Positions 34,673 through 43,448 of a stretch of DNA of 64,000 nt are shown one piece after another. Location: positions 3,678,096 through 3,742,095 of the forward strand of contig NZ_LT799418.1 of NCBI RefSeq assembly GCF_900162725.1. The letters are read 5' to 3'. The DNA comes from Parabacteroides sp. Marseille-P3160 (lineage in GTDB: Bacteria; Bacteroidota; Bacteroidia; Bacteroidales; Tannerellaceae). Every line of letters begins with the position of its first letter. Position 1 is the first letter of the stretch. The notes under the pieces are model-generated. The model was not told where the DNA came from. It worked only from the letters and a program-made list of their open reading frames with translations, and did no database searches. The position numbers were made by a program, and so were the translations under genes.

Positions 34673-36142
34673 TTAGTTAGTTGTTTTCAATCTTTCCAGG
34701 TTCTCCGCTGCTTCCCGGGAGCCTTTGGCGACAGCCTGCCGGTAGAGGGAAATGGCCTCTTCGGGGCGTTGTTCTCCTTCGGCTAAAGCACCTAAGTTGT
34801 TCAGGGTTTCGGGGCGGCTCTTGTCTGCACGATCCAGGTAGCGGCGCGCCGCCGTCCAGTCCTTGCGGTTCAATGCAATCGAGGCGGCGTTCAGGTTGGC
34901 CGTCGGGTCATCCGGGAAAAGGCGCACGGCAATGTCGAAGATCTCGTTGAAATCCTCACTGCCGGCCGGATAGGTCTGCGCCACAAGGAATAGTTCCTGC
35001 AGGCTCAACTGTCCGGGATTCGTACGTACCAGCGCTTTCGCCTCTTTTACCTCGAAGCCACGCACGATATACTGCACAACATAGTCCGAGTGCCGGAGTG
35101 CGGGGAAGACCTCCTGCAGCAGGCCGCGGAAAACTTCGCCGTTGGCGATCCGCTTCAAGGCCTGTTCTTTGGCATCCTCCGCAGCATCCCCGTCGATCAC
35201 CTTCAGTATCTCCTCCCGGTATGCGGAAGAAGAAGCTTCGACCTTCTGTCGCAGTCCTTTCCAATCTTCCGCCGTGGAGCGGACGGTGAAGAGCGACGGC
35301 TCGAAATGATAGAGGTTATTTACATACCCCTTTAGGGCCTGGGCGCGTCCTTCCGCCAGCCGGGCATTCGCATCATATCCGCCTTCTGGAGAGGCATATC
35401 CATGGATAATGATGCCTTTCACGCGCAGGTTAGGATCGTTGCGCACTTCGTCGATCGTCTTCCGGATCTTCTCCAGTTCGGAAGGATTACGCCGGTAGGT
35501 CGGATCGATCTCCGTACGGCCTACACGAAAATCGAGAAAGGCGCTGCCTTCGGCACTGCGTTCCTTCACGGCTTCCGCCTCCGGAGTGAGATAAGCTACA
35601 TGCGGAGGAAGCAGGACGGGAGGTTCTTTCTTTTCGGGAACCGACAAAGCCAGCAGCGTTTCGGATTCCTTTTCACCGCCGCAACCGCAGGTACGCGCCT
35701 CCAATGACAGGGGGGCTTCTTCTAACCAGGCGAGATAAGGAGTCTTCACCCGGTAACTTACGGTTTGAGCGGCGCCGTTTTGCCGCTTCACTTCCTGCAA
35801 CACGCCCTCCTCCGGATTGGTGCGTTGCCATAAAATATGGCGGCGCGTTCCGTTCACTAAGACGGAAGGCAGTTCCAACTTTTTACCCTCCGCCGTAAAG
35901 AGGGGGGTAAGGGTCATGGAGCGATCGGCCCCGAGGGAGACCTCGCTCAGGTCGATGGAAAAGGCGACTTCCCACTCGTCACCGGCCTTTTGGATCACCG
36001 GATCCTTGATTTTTACTTGTTTATCCGGAGCCGTATTCCGGTTTTCGGTGTGCTGAAGCTTCCCGGCAGCAGGTCCGGCAAACAGGGAAACGCAGGCAAT
36101 CGTCCAGGAAACAAGGGCGACAATATATCTTTTTCGTTTCAT
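34673..36142 (-). CDS. DUF3868 / OmpA-like / TPR protein of the fimbrial operon
   Basis: This 489-residue protein has a signal peptide (VALVSWTIACVSLFAGPAAG). Next is a DUF3868 domain with a Cys cluster (EARTCGCGGEKE), and then an OmpA-like peptidoglycan-binding domain (SAFLDFRVGRTEIDPTYRRN, IIIHGYASPEGGYDANARLA). The last part is helical with tetratricopeptide features (LNAASIALNRKDWTAARRYL, LGALAEGEQRPEEAISLY). With DUF3575 it probably forms an outer membrane-peptidoglycan assembly supporting fimbriae. An ATG at 36169 adds nine residues ahead of the signal peptide and overlaps DUF3575; 36142 is preferred. Confidence 0.88.
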   Translation of the reverse strand: MKRKRYIVALVSWTIACVSLFAGPAAGKLQHTENRNTAPDKQVKIKDPVIQKAGDEWEVAFSIDLSEVSLGADRSMTLTPLFTAEGKKLELPSVLVNGTRRHILWQRTNPEEGVLQEVKRQNGAAQTVSYRVKTPYLAWLEEAPLSLEARTCGCGGEKESETLLALSVPEKKEPPVLLPPHVAYLTPEAEAVKERSAEGSAFLDFRVGRTEIDPTYRRNPSELEKIRKTIDEVRNDPNLRVKGIIIHGYASPEGGYDANARLAEGRAQALKGYVNNLYHFEPSLFTVRSTAEDWKGLRQKVEASSSAYREEILKVIDGDAAEDAKEQALKRIANGEVFRGLLQEVFPALRHSDYVVQYIVRGFEVKEAKALVRTNPGQLSLQELFLVAQTYPAGSEDFNEIFDIAVRLFPDDPTANLNAASIALNRKDWTAARRYLDRADKSRPETLNNLGALAEGEQRPEEAISLYRQAVAKGSREAAENLERLKTTN

Positions 36143-36152
36143 CTTTCCTTTA

Positions 36153-36734
36153 TTAAAATACATAGACAATATTCAGAACCGCTTTGGTAGGCCCGACATA
36201 GTTGCGGTCTCCATCCTTCACAAAATCTCCGCAATGGTCGCACCGGTACTGGTCATACCATATATATACGTAACCGAGGCCCGCTTCCGCCTCCAAGCTC
36301 CAATGCTTGGACAAGGGCCATTGATAGCCGACCGATGCACCGGCGCCGGCCAGTTGCCCTTCGAAACGATTGTTCTTCAGATTCACCGGTTCAATGCCGA
36401 GGGGCAACCCTTTGGCCAAATTAAAGGCTGCCCAATGGGCGTGCACTCCCCAGAAAAATCCGTTGAAAGCCTCGCAACTCCAGAACCGCAGCCCGGGCTG
36501 TAACAAGAGATGCTTCCACTTCTTTCCTTCATTGAACGTAAAAGGATTAAACCCGACAGTGGCATCCAATGTCAGGCTTGGATTCAGGAAGAATTCGGCC
36601 GAGACGTTAGGAGTCTGGGATAGGCCGCCGTAAAGGGCATTCGTCTTCAGAGCGACCTGTGCGGAAAGGGCCGGAACGCATAACAAGAAGAGGAGTACGA
36701 TAAGACCTTTAAACAAGTAAATTTTTACCTTCAT
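36153..36734 (-). CDS. DUF3575 outer-membrane protein of the fimbrial operon
   Basis: This 193-residue protein has a signal peptide (GLIVLLFLLCVPALSAQ) and the DUF3575 body: ALKTNALYGGLSQTPNVSAE, LTLDATVGFNPFTFNEGKKW, FFWGVHAHWAAFNLAKG and the closing AVLNIVYVF strand. DUF3575 proteins typically open Mfa-type fimbrial operons in Bacteroidales, and this one is the first gene of the minus-strand run to 19269. It is a paralogue of the plus-strand gene at 18118-18681. Confidence 0.9.
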   Translation of the reverse strand: MKVKIYLFKGLIVLLFLLCVPALSAQVALKTNALYGGLSQTPNVSAEFFLNPSLTLDATVGFNPFTFNEGKKWKHLLLQPGLRFWSCEAFNGFFWGVHAHWAAFNLAKGLPLGIEPVNLKNNRFEGQLAGAGASVGYQWPLSKHWSLEAEAGLGYVYIWYDQYRCDHCGDFVKDGDRNYVGPTKAVLNIVYVF

Positions 36735-36876
36735 CGATTTATTATTTATTAACTATTTTAGTTTATAATTTCAATATTGTTCATCATCATTATTCAAAAA
36801 ACCGATAACACAAAAGTCTCCCTTTTCGAAACAAACGCTCATATTATTGACCTTTATTTGTAATATAAGAGTCTGA

Positions 36877-36884
36877 CAAATTTA
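36877..36884 (-). promoter_or_regulatory. Candidate promoter -7 box of the fimbrial operon
   Basis: TAAATTTG on the minus strand matches TAnnTTTG, 143 bases before the DUF3575 start. No clear -33 TTTG is present. Because the region is AT-rich, a chance match is possible. Confidence 0.35.
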
Positions 36885-37236
36885 TCATTCTTATTATAAG
36901 CACTCTATTCATTCCGGAAAGAAAGTCGAACACTTAAAATAGACTAAAACTCAACTCTTTATTTTTTGCATATATATGTGTTTTTTATTTAAAAAAACCT
37001 GAATAACACATTTAAACTAATCTTTTGTATGAAATTACTGATTATAGGTGTTTTTATCATATATACACCTTCCCGGCAGTCATTGCACGAGACAATATAA
37101 GTCTGTTGCAACATCTTTTTCCATGCTAAAATCCAAAACAGCGGTTTGCAGGAGGAAATCCCCTTGCTCCAAATCGTTCAGACAATAGTGGAAAAACAGT
37201 ATTGCGACGTATTTATCTTATAAGTATCCAATTTGT
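36885..37236. other. AT-rich intergenic stretch
   Basis: There is no gene that I recognise. A small inverted repeat, AGGTGT near 37047 with ACACCT near 37065, could form a weak hairpin. The rest looks like leader or spacer upstream of the fimbrial promoter. Confidence 0.4.
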
Positions 37237-37516
37237 TTAACCCAGGTTAGTCACCGGATTAACCTTGGTTAAAAAAATCGCTCCTGCAGTGCAATAAATT
37301 GGTGCTGACCCTGTTATGCTCGGCGGAAGCTCCAGCTTCCGTCGATGATAAAAGCGAGGCTTCCGCCTCGCAATGATTGATAGACAAAGCAAGAGCTTTG
37401 CTTCCAACACGGCGGAGTGAGGACACTCCGCCGAACAAGCGGGTAATGCCTTTGCCCTGTCCTGCAGTGCAATGAATTGGCGTTGCACCGGCAACGTATT
37501 GCCTATATTCTGAGGC
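37237..37516. repeat. Hairpin cluster bounded by near-identical 21-bp direct repeats
   Basis: The element starts with an imperfect inverted repeat TTAACCCAGGTTA / TAACCTTGGTTAA (37237-37249, 37260-37272). Copies of a 21-bp repeat beginning TCCTGCAGTGCAAT lie at 37282-37302 and 37460-37480, one mismatch apart. Between and after them are separate hairpins: 37324-37341 (CGGAAGCT/AGCTTCCG), 37354-37371 (GCGAGGC-TTCC-GCCTCGC), 37387-37403 (AAGCAA/TTGCTT), 37411-37432 (GGCGGAGTG-AGGA-CACTCCGCC), 37481-37496 (CGTTGC-ACCG-GCAACG) and 37501-37516 (GCCT/AGGC). It is much more GC-rich than its surroundings. It is probably a structured RNA or a small mobile repeat; I cannot name a family. Confidence 0.7.
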
Positions 37517-37578
37517 GAAAAAGGGTCTGTCTTTCGACTTCTTGCCTTTCCTATTTACGAAACTTACATTTTTGGCAT

Positions 37579-37689
37579 ATGTCAAAAATAGATCTAGATA
37601 AACCCAAAGTAAAACTTCAGCATAGTGTTTCTTTGAAGAGAATTAACTCTGTTTGGCGTATGCTTACCTTGCATCGTGCCGGATCATAG
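37579..37689 (+). CDS. Short open frame of unknown status
   Basis: A 36-codon frame, MSKIDLDKPKVKLQHSVSLK onward, ends in HRAGS. Its composition is protein-like and basic, but it is short, has no recognised homologue that I can name, and may be a fragment of a decayed gene next to the hairpin cluster. From 37690 to 37895 I see nothing definite. Confidence 0.2.
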   Translation: MSKIDLDKPKVKLQHSVSLKRINSVWRMLTLHRAGS

Positions 37690-37895
37690 ATAATACAATA
37701 TTTATCAACCGTAGGAGATTGGCACTACAGGAGCGATCTGATTCACAGCGGGGGGCAAAAAATGAATCTGCAAATCCTTTTTTATTTATATTATTTTAAC
37801 TAAACAAAGCGAAGAAAAAGCTAACGCTAAGGATTTTTTTATATATTTGAACATAAGTCTCTGTATTTTAGAAACTAACGTTTCCGTTTTCGACT

Positions 37896-38852
37896 CTACT
37901 CTACTTTAATGTCTCTTATATTACAAATAAGGGTCATCGCTACCGATTCCGTGACCATCCGGTTTATTTTGTCCAGCGAAGATAACTCCATACTATCCAA
38001 GTAAATACGGGTTGTTTTCTCAGAAGAGTGCCCCAAAGCCTCGCTGATAATGCCGATGGGTGCATTTTTTCGCCTTGCTGCTGTCGCCCAGGAATGACGC
38101 GCAACATATGAGGTCAATTTGACTGGCGTACACGATAGTTCTCCAATCTTATTCAAACGCCGGTTGTAAGTCCGGAGCGCCGCTTTATAGTGGTTATAAT
38201 CCGGATTCTCCTCTTTCAAAACAGGGAAAAGATAATCCCCGATACCTTTTCCGGCGTATTTATCGATCATCAACTGCATGGAAGGAATGATTTGGATACG
38301 AATCAGGGAATTTGTTTTGATACGATTGTAAACCAGCATGTTACCGATGACGTTTCCCCGCCTCAGATGTGCCAAGTCGACAAACGGGATTCCACAGGAA
38401 AGAAAACTGAAAAGAAACAAGTCACGTGCCAGTTCAAGCGGTGGATTATTTTTCAGCTCCAGGGCGGCAATCTTCTCTATGTTCTCCACCATAACAGCCC
38501 GCTTATGGGTATGTCCCTGGCGATAATGCTGCTTCACGAAAGGATTCTTCTCTCCTACCGACAAATCGTCTCCGCACGCCTTATTATAGATCGAGCGGAG
38601 ATTACTCATGTAAGTATAGATTGAATTGGGACTAAGATGCTGCTGCCGGAGATGCACCTCATACTCCCGGATCATCGCAGGGGTGATATCCCGGAAGTCA
38701 ATCAAACGTCCATTAAGAAACTTGGAGAACTTGTTTTTGCAGCTCTTATACAAATTGGCAGTTCCGGCCCGTTCTCCCGTCTTCAACAAATGACACAATA
38801 AATCCATATAGGCCAATGGATTTTGATACTTTTTTTCTTCTTTTACTCTCAT
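37896..38852 (-). CDS. Tyrosine-type site-specific recombinase
   Basis: This 318-residue integrase-family recombinase has the N-terminal SAM-like core-binding domain (about 1-110, with PNSIYTYMSNLRSIYNKA) and a C-terminal catalytic domain. Catalytic positions visible are Lys179 (NRIKTNS), Arg252 in SYVARHSWA, His275 in EALGHSS and nucleophile Tyr284 in TRIYLDS. The place where Arg box I is expected reads SFLSCGIPFVDLAHL, with Cys153 instead of Arg. Proteins of this size in Bacteroidales often invert nearby promoters or shuffle surface genes. It sits beyond the fimbrial operon promoter and the hairpin cluster, transcribed toward them. No element boundaries or attachment sites were found. Confidence 0.9.
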   Translation of the reverse strand: MRVKEEKKYQNPLAYMDLLCHLLKTGERAGTANLYKSCKNKFSKFLNGRLIDFRDITPAMIREYEVHLRQQHLSPNSIYTYMSNLRSIYNKACGDDLSVGEKNPFVKQHYRQGHTHKRAVMVENIEKIAALELKNNPPLELARDLFLFSFLSCGIPFVDLAHLRRGNVIGNMLVYNRIKTNSLIRIQIIPSMQLMIDKYAGKGIGDYLFPVLKEENPDYNHYKAALRTYNRRLNKIGELSCTPVKLTSYVARHSWATAARRKNAPIGIISEALGHSSEKTTRIYLDSMELSSLDKINRMVTESVAMTLICNIRDIKVE

Positions 38853-38989
38853 TTATCTACCAAATTATAAATTAATCTCGCAAAGATCGCTTTTAATCCC
38901 CTAATTTCCCCCCTTCCGGGCCTCCTGTTTATATCTTTTTCTTTTTTGTGGCCGGATTTTCGGGAGAAATAATTTTCTTTGTATCAAGA

Positions 38990-40261
38990 ATGGATGAGTC
39001 GGTCTTAGATAAGTTAAAGACACTGGCAGAGTCGGCGAAATATGATGTCTCATGCGCCTCCAGTGGGACCGTCCGTAAAAACCAGCCGGGGGGATTGGGA
39101 AATACGGTCGGCGGAATGGGAATTTGCCATAGTTTTACGGAGGACGGGCGATGCGTTTCCCTGCTGAAGATCATGCTCACGAACTATTGCATCTACGACT
39201 GCGCTTATTGCATCAACCGGCGAAGCAACGATATCCGGCGGGCCACTTTCAGCGTAAAGGAGCTCGTGGAGCTGACCATCGAATTCTACCGGCGCAATTA
39301 TATCGAAGGTCTTTTCCTCAGTTCCGGGATCGTCCGGAATCCGGATTACACGATGGAGCGTCTGGTACGGGTGGCGAAGGATCTGCGGACGATCCACCGC
39401 TTCAACGGTTACATCCATCTGAAAAGCATCCCCGGGGCCAGCCGGGAACTGGTGAACGAGGCCGGCCTTTATGCCGACCGGATGAGCGTCAACCTCGAAA
39501 TACCGACGGAAGAGAATCTGAAACTTCTTGCGCCGGAGAAGAATCACCTCAGCGTTTTTCAGCCGATGTCCTATATCCAGCAAGGCATGATGCAAAGCTT
39601 GGAAGACCGCCGTAAATTCCGCTCCGCCCCGCGGTTCGTTCCGGCCGGGCAGAGTACGCAGATGATTGTCGGCGCCACACAAGAGACTGACAAGGACATC
39701 CTCCGGATCTCCTCGGCACTCTACCGCCGTCCAAGCATGAAACGCGTTTATTATTCCGGATTCATTCCCGTCAACAGCTACGACAACCGGCTTCCGGCGT
39801 TGAAACAACCTCCGCTGGTGCGCGAGAATCGCCTGTACCAAGCCGACTGGCTCATGCGTTTTTATGAATTCCGGGCAGACGAGATTGTCGACGAAACCTC
39901 TCCCAATCTCGACCTGGAGATCGATCCGAAGCTGGCATGGGCCCTTCGCCATCCGGAAGCCTTCCCCGTCGACTTGCAGAAAGCGGACTATTCACTGATC
40001 CTGCGTGTACCTGGCATCGGCGTGCGCTCCGCCAAACTTATTATCGCTTCCCGGCGTTTCGGCCGGCTGACGGCAAGCCAGCTAAAGAAAATGGGGATCG
40101 TAATGAAGAAGGCGCAATATTTCATTACCTGCAACGAACTCCCGATGCATACGATCCATGAAGCCGGCCCCGAATATATCCGGCAGCAACTGATCGCAAG
40201 GAAAACAAAGGCAAAAAATGAAGACGACCGGCAGTTAAGCCTCTTATTCACGGATCCCTGA
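38990..40261 (+). CDS. Putative DNA modification/repair radical SAM protein (TIGR03916 type)
   Basis: This 423-residue radical S-adenosylmethionine protein carries the iron-sulfur motif CIYDCAYC (Cys-x3-Cys-x2-Cys) in MLTNYCIYDCAYCINRR. The N-terminal signature is KYDVSCASSGTVRKN, with QSTQMIVGATQETD later. The C-terminus has a helix-hairpin-helix-like DNA-binding segment (LRVPGIGVRSAKLIIASRRF). It is always seen paired with a TIGR03915 protein, and here their genes overlap by one base (TGATG). The proposed role in DNA repair or base modification is inferred from the partner's glycosylase-like features. The start at 38990 (MDESVLDK) fits the family better than 38948. Confidence 0.92.
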   Translation: MDESVLDKLKTLAESAKYDVSCASSGTVRKNQPGGLGNTVGGMGICHSFTEDGRCVSLLKIMLTNYCIYDCAYCINRRSNDIRRATFSVKELVELTIEFYRRNYIEGLFLSSGIVRNPDYTMERLVRVAKDLRTIHRFNGYIHLKSIPGASRELVNEAGLYADRMSVNLEIPTEENLKLLAPEKNHLSVFQPMSYIQQGMMQSLEDRRKFRSAPRFVPAGQSTQMIVGATQETDKDILRISSALYRRPSMKRVYYSGFIPVNSYDNRLPALKQPPLVRENRLYQADWLMRFYEFRADEIVDETSPNLDLEIDPKLAWALRHPEAFPVDLQKADYSLILRVPGIGVRSAKLIIASRRFGRLTASQLKKMGIVMKKAQYFITCNELPMHTIHEAGPEYIRQQLIARKTKAKNEDDRQLSLLFTDP

Positions 40262-41028
40262 TGCTGGTATTTTTCTACGACAAGACATTCCAGGGACTGC
40301 TCACGGCAGTCTTCGAGGCTTATAGCCGGAAAGAATTCCCGGAGAAGTTGGTGGCGACTGGTGAAATTCCTCCGTTGTTCATGTCGGCGCACTATACCAT
40401 CGTGACGGAGGAGATGAAATGCGCCCGTGTGTGGACAGCATTGGAGAAGAAGGTTTCCCGGGAGGGATGCAATATGCTCGCCTACGTCTGGCTATCGGAA
40501 CAGCCGGAAGCTCCGGATCTCCTTTTCCGCTATCTTTGCAAACTTTTTGCGAATCCCGATGCCCCCTACCAACTAAACTTCGGAGATCCGGACGTGCTGG
40601 AGATGCAGCAACTAGCCCAAAAGGTATCCCATGAAGAGTTATACCTCAAGCAGTTCGTCCGTTTCCAGAAGACATCGGACGGACTTTTCTTCGCCCCCGT
40701 CTCACCTATATATAATGCACTCCCTTTGGTCATCGCCCACTTTAAAGACCGGTTTGCCGATCAAAAATGGGTACTCTACGATGCTAAACGGCAATACGGG
40801 TATTACTACGATTTGCAAACAGTGGAAGAAATCACGATCTCCGACGATGAACATCTGTCGGATGGAAAACTGGATGAATCGCAGATGGCGGCCGATGAGA
40901 AGCTATTCCAGGATCTTTGGAAAGGATATTTCCAATCGATCACCATCAAAGAACGCCTCAATCCCCGCCTCCACCGCCAGCACATGCCCAAACGTTTCTG
41001 GAAATATCTGACCGAAAAACAGGAATAA
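40261..41028 (+). CDS. TIGR03915 family putative DNA metabolism protein (DUF4130)
   Basis: This 255-residue partner of the radical SAM protein begins MLVFFYDKTFQGLLTAVFEA, the typical start of this family. It contains VSHEELYLKQFVRFQKTSDG and YYYDLQTVEEI, and ends NPRLHRQHMPKRFWKYLTE, the family's C-terminal signature. Relatives are sometimes called SAM-dependent uracil-DNA-glycosylase-like, but a direct activity is not established that I know of. Its ATG overlaps the stop of the preceding gene, implying translational coupling. It ends 52 bases before the convergent GH92 gene. Confidence 0.92.
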   Translation: MLVFFYDKTFQGLLTAVFEAYSRKEFPEKLVATGEIPPLFMSAHYTIVTEEMKCARVWTALEKKVSREGCNMLAYVWLSEQPEAPDLLFRYLCKLFANPDAPYQLNFGDPDVLEMQQLAQKVSHEELYLKQFVRFQKTSDGLFFAPVSPIYNALPLVIAHFKDRFADQKWVLYDAKRQYGYYYDLQTVEEITISDDEHLSDGKLDESQMAADEKLFQDLWKGYFQSITIKERLNPRLHRQHMPKRFWKYLTEKQE

Positions 41029-41080
41029 ACCTTTACCTCAAATTCAGTAATTTGGCTGTACTACTTTCAATAATTTGACC

Positions 41081-43369
41081 TCATAAACGTCCTAATGAAG
41101 GAGGAATGGAAATTGAGGAAGAAGCCCATTCTTTATTTGGCGTTTTCCCCATCACAAAAGACAGGACGCCTCCCTGCATAATGTCACTATGCAAAAGGTA
41201 ACTTTTAGCATATCCTTTACCGTTTAATTTTGCCGATTGAATGTATATGTTCTCTTTTGAGAGCCCAACGGCCTGGATAGTAAAGGTTTTTCCGTTTTCC
41301 AGAGAAATTCTTGCCTCTTCAAAACTCGGACTTCCGATCACATAATAAGGCATACCCGGGCATACCGGATAAAATCCAATCATACTAAAAACTAACCAAG
41401 CCGACATTTGCCCGGCGTCATCATTTCCTGACAATCCGTCCGGAGTATTAAAATATTCCCTCTCAATAATTTTATGCACCCAGGCTTGCGTTTTCCAAGG
41501 TTCACCCACATAAGCAAACAAATAGGGTATATGATGACAAGGTTCGTTTCCATGCCAGTAATAACCGTTTTGAAAAAATGTATCCAATCGTTGCGTAAAT
41601 AAATCTTTTCCACCTGTTTGCTCTATCAAACCCGCAATATCCTGAGGTACATACCATGTATAATGATAGGGTGTTCCCTCACAAATATACGAAACAAATA
41701 GGTTGGGATTGAAAGGTTCAATCCAATTGCCATTAGCAAAACGTCCTCTGGCATATCCTATCGCAGGATCGATTACATTTTTATAATTACCGCCCCGTTT
41801 AATCAACGTTTCATAATCATAATGTTTACCTAACTTCTTCGCTACTTGGGACAACACAAAATCATCATAAGCATATTCCAGCGTACGGGAGACCTGTTCC
41901 CTTTTGTGAAAAGCGTCCAAAACTTCATCCTCCAGCGGGATATAATTGTATTGGAGATAAGACTCCAAAGCTCTCCTCCCTTTGCCATCCCGATAACTAA
42001 CTTCATCCGCATTTATTTCAAATGCATTCTTACGCATCAATGCATAAGCCTCTTCATAATTAAAACCGGGAATATCTTTCAGAATCGCATCTCCAAGCAT
42101 TGCCGTGCAATGGTCTCCAATCATTGCAGCCGTATAACTGTTCCACGCAGGAAAGATAGGCAACCAGCCGCCCTGTTGTCCTTTCAAAACTAAAGAATGC
42201 GCCATATCTCCGTCTTTCACAGGATCCAGGATAGTGAAAAGTGGATGAACGGCCCGATAAGTATCCCACATGGAGAAATCACAATAATAGGTAAATCCAT
42301 TCGCTTTCATAATCTCTTTGCCTGAATCAAAACGGGGATAAGAACCATCCAAATCACTGAATGTACGAGGTAGAAAATGTGTGTTATACAATGCTGTATA
42401 AAATTTCACTTTAGCCTCCTCGTCTTTCCCTTTTACTTTGATTTTCCCCAACGCATTATTCCATGCTTTAGAAGAAGAATTCCGTATAATGTCAAAGTCC
42501 CAACCAGGAATTTCCATTTCTAAGTTCTTCCGGGCATTATCGATACTGGTAAATGATGTACCGACTTTCACCTGGGTTTTTCCTGAATTTGGGGAATTCA
42601 ACTTCACCCATGCCCCCACATTCGTATTCATCCCTTGCATCTGCTTTATTCCGGTCAAAACGGAATCTCTGTTCCATACGCCGTATTCACCAATAGCCTG
42701 ATCCATTTTTACTACAAAGTATCCGTTAAAGCCGGCGGGCTGTCCATATCCTTGGTAAATCCGATGTACAGGATTATAACCGGTAATCTCTCCTTTTTCC
42801 GGATTAATTTCTACAAAGGCTTCTCCTTCATCACTATTCGGTTCAATAACAATATAATGGGCTCCATCGTTCTGAAAATCAAAGCGCATAATTCCTGCAT
42901 GAGATAATCCTGTTATCTCTGCCTTAATACTATAATCGTTTAGAAATACACTATAATAGGAAGGAGATGCCTGCTCTTTCTCATGATTGAAAGAGGAAGC
43001 CCTATACTCCGCAGCCACCTTTAGTTCTCCTGCAACAGGCATAATCGTTACACTCCCATAGTCCTGCGTACAAGATCCATTCATCCAATGACTGGCACGA
43101 AACCCTTGTATAGAATGCTGGAAATAATAATACGGGGGATGACACTTTTGCTCCGTAGCCTGTGTTTGAGCCACCCAGCCAGTCATTCCATGAGGAACAC
43201 CAACTGCCGGCATATTCTGTCCTCGTTCTTCCGTCGATTTTTTATCTTTCCCTTCAACAATCCGAATGTCTGTTCCGATTAGAGGATTCACATATTGCTC
43301 ATAATTGAAGATCTTTTCGCCACAACTCACAAATAATAAGAAGAAAATGATAATCAAGCTCTGTTTCAT
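41081..43369 (-). CDS. GH92 family alpha-mannosidase lipoprotein
   Basis: This 762-residue exo-acting mannosidase (lipobox IIFFLLFVSC) starts NYEQYVNPLIGTDIR as GH92 enzymes do. Landmarks are QGFRASHWMNGSCTQDYG in the N-terminal beta-sandwich, and in the (alpha/alpha)6 domain GNEPCHHIPYLFAYVGEPW and DGLSGNDDAGQMSAWLVFSMIGFYPVCPG. The last two motifs bear the Glu and Asp residues of the calcium-dependent inverting mechanism. GH92 enzymes remove alpha-mannose from N-glycans, yeast mannan or related glycans. It is the only glycoside hydrolase in this PUL. A strong terminator separates it from the SusD gene upstream. Confidence 0.95.
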   Translation of the reverse strand: MKQSLIIIFFLLFVSCGEKIFNYEQYVNPLIGTDIRIVEGKDKKSTEERGQNMPAVGVPHGMTGWVAQTQATEQKCHPPYYYFQHSIQGFRASHWMNGSCTQDYGSVTIMPVAGELKVAAEYRASSFNHEKEQASPSYYSVFLNDYSIKAEITGLSHAGIMRFDFQNDGAHYIVIEPNSDEGEAFVEINPEKGEITGYNPVHRIYQGYGQPAGFNGYFVVKMDQAIGEYGVWNRDSVLTGIKQMQGMNTNVGAWVKLNSPNSGKTQVKVGTSFTSIDNARKNLEMEIPGWDFDIIRNSSSKAWNNALGKIKVKGKDEEAKVKFYTALYNTHFLPRTFSDLDGSYPRFDSGKEIMKANGFTYYCDFSMWDTYRAVHPLFTILDPVKDGDMAHSLVLKGQQGGWLPIFPAWNSYTAAMIGDHCTAMLGDAILKDIPGFNYEEAYALMRKNAFEINADEVSYRDGKGRRALESYLQYNYIPLEDEVLDAFHKREQVSRTLEYAYDDFVLSQVAKKLGKHYDYETLIKRGGNYKNVIDPAIGYARGRFANGNWIEPFNPNLFVSYICEGTPYHYTWYVPQDIAGLIEQTGGKDLFTQRLDTFFQNGYYWHGNEPCHHIPYLFAYVGEPWKTQAWVHKIIEREYFNTPDGLSGNDDAGQMSAWLVFSMIGFYPVCPGMPYYVIGSPSFEEARISLENGKTFTIQAVGLSKENIYIQSAKLNGKGYAKSYLLHSDIMQGGVLSFVMGKTPNKEWASSSISIPPSLGRL

Positions 43370-43401
43370 AACGGTATTAAATTATAATTCTCCGAAAGAT
43401 A

Positions 43402-43438
43402 AAAAAGAAGAACGTACAAAACTTACGTTCTTCTTTTT
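43402..43438. terminator. Strong terminator between SusD and GH92 genes
   Basis: A 15-bp perfect stem (43402-43416 with 43424-43438, core AGAAGAACGTA / TACGTTCTTCT) with a 7-base loop has A/T runs at both ends, so it can act in both directions. It follows the SusD stop directly. GH92 therefore depends on read-through or a separate promoter; TATCTTTC at about 43393-43400 is a possible weak -7 box on the minus strand. Confidence 0.8.
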
Positions 43439-43448
43439 ATTTGTATTA

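Noticed and set aside
37282-37480. CRISPR-like interpretation of the direct repeats
   Set aside because: There are only two copies 178 bp apart, the intervening DNA is hairpins rather than unique spacers, and no cas gene is present.
37237-37585. Two overlapping minus-strand open frames of 85 and 108 codons in the hairpin cluster
   Set aside because: Their sequence simply encodes the repeated hairpins (the 21-bp repeat gives IHCTAG or IYCTAG), so they are better explained as non-coding repeat structure.
39050-39952. A 300-codon open frame on the minus strand
   Set aside because: It lies opposite the radical SAM gene, whose motifs are unmistakable; the antisense frame has no recognisable domain.
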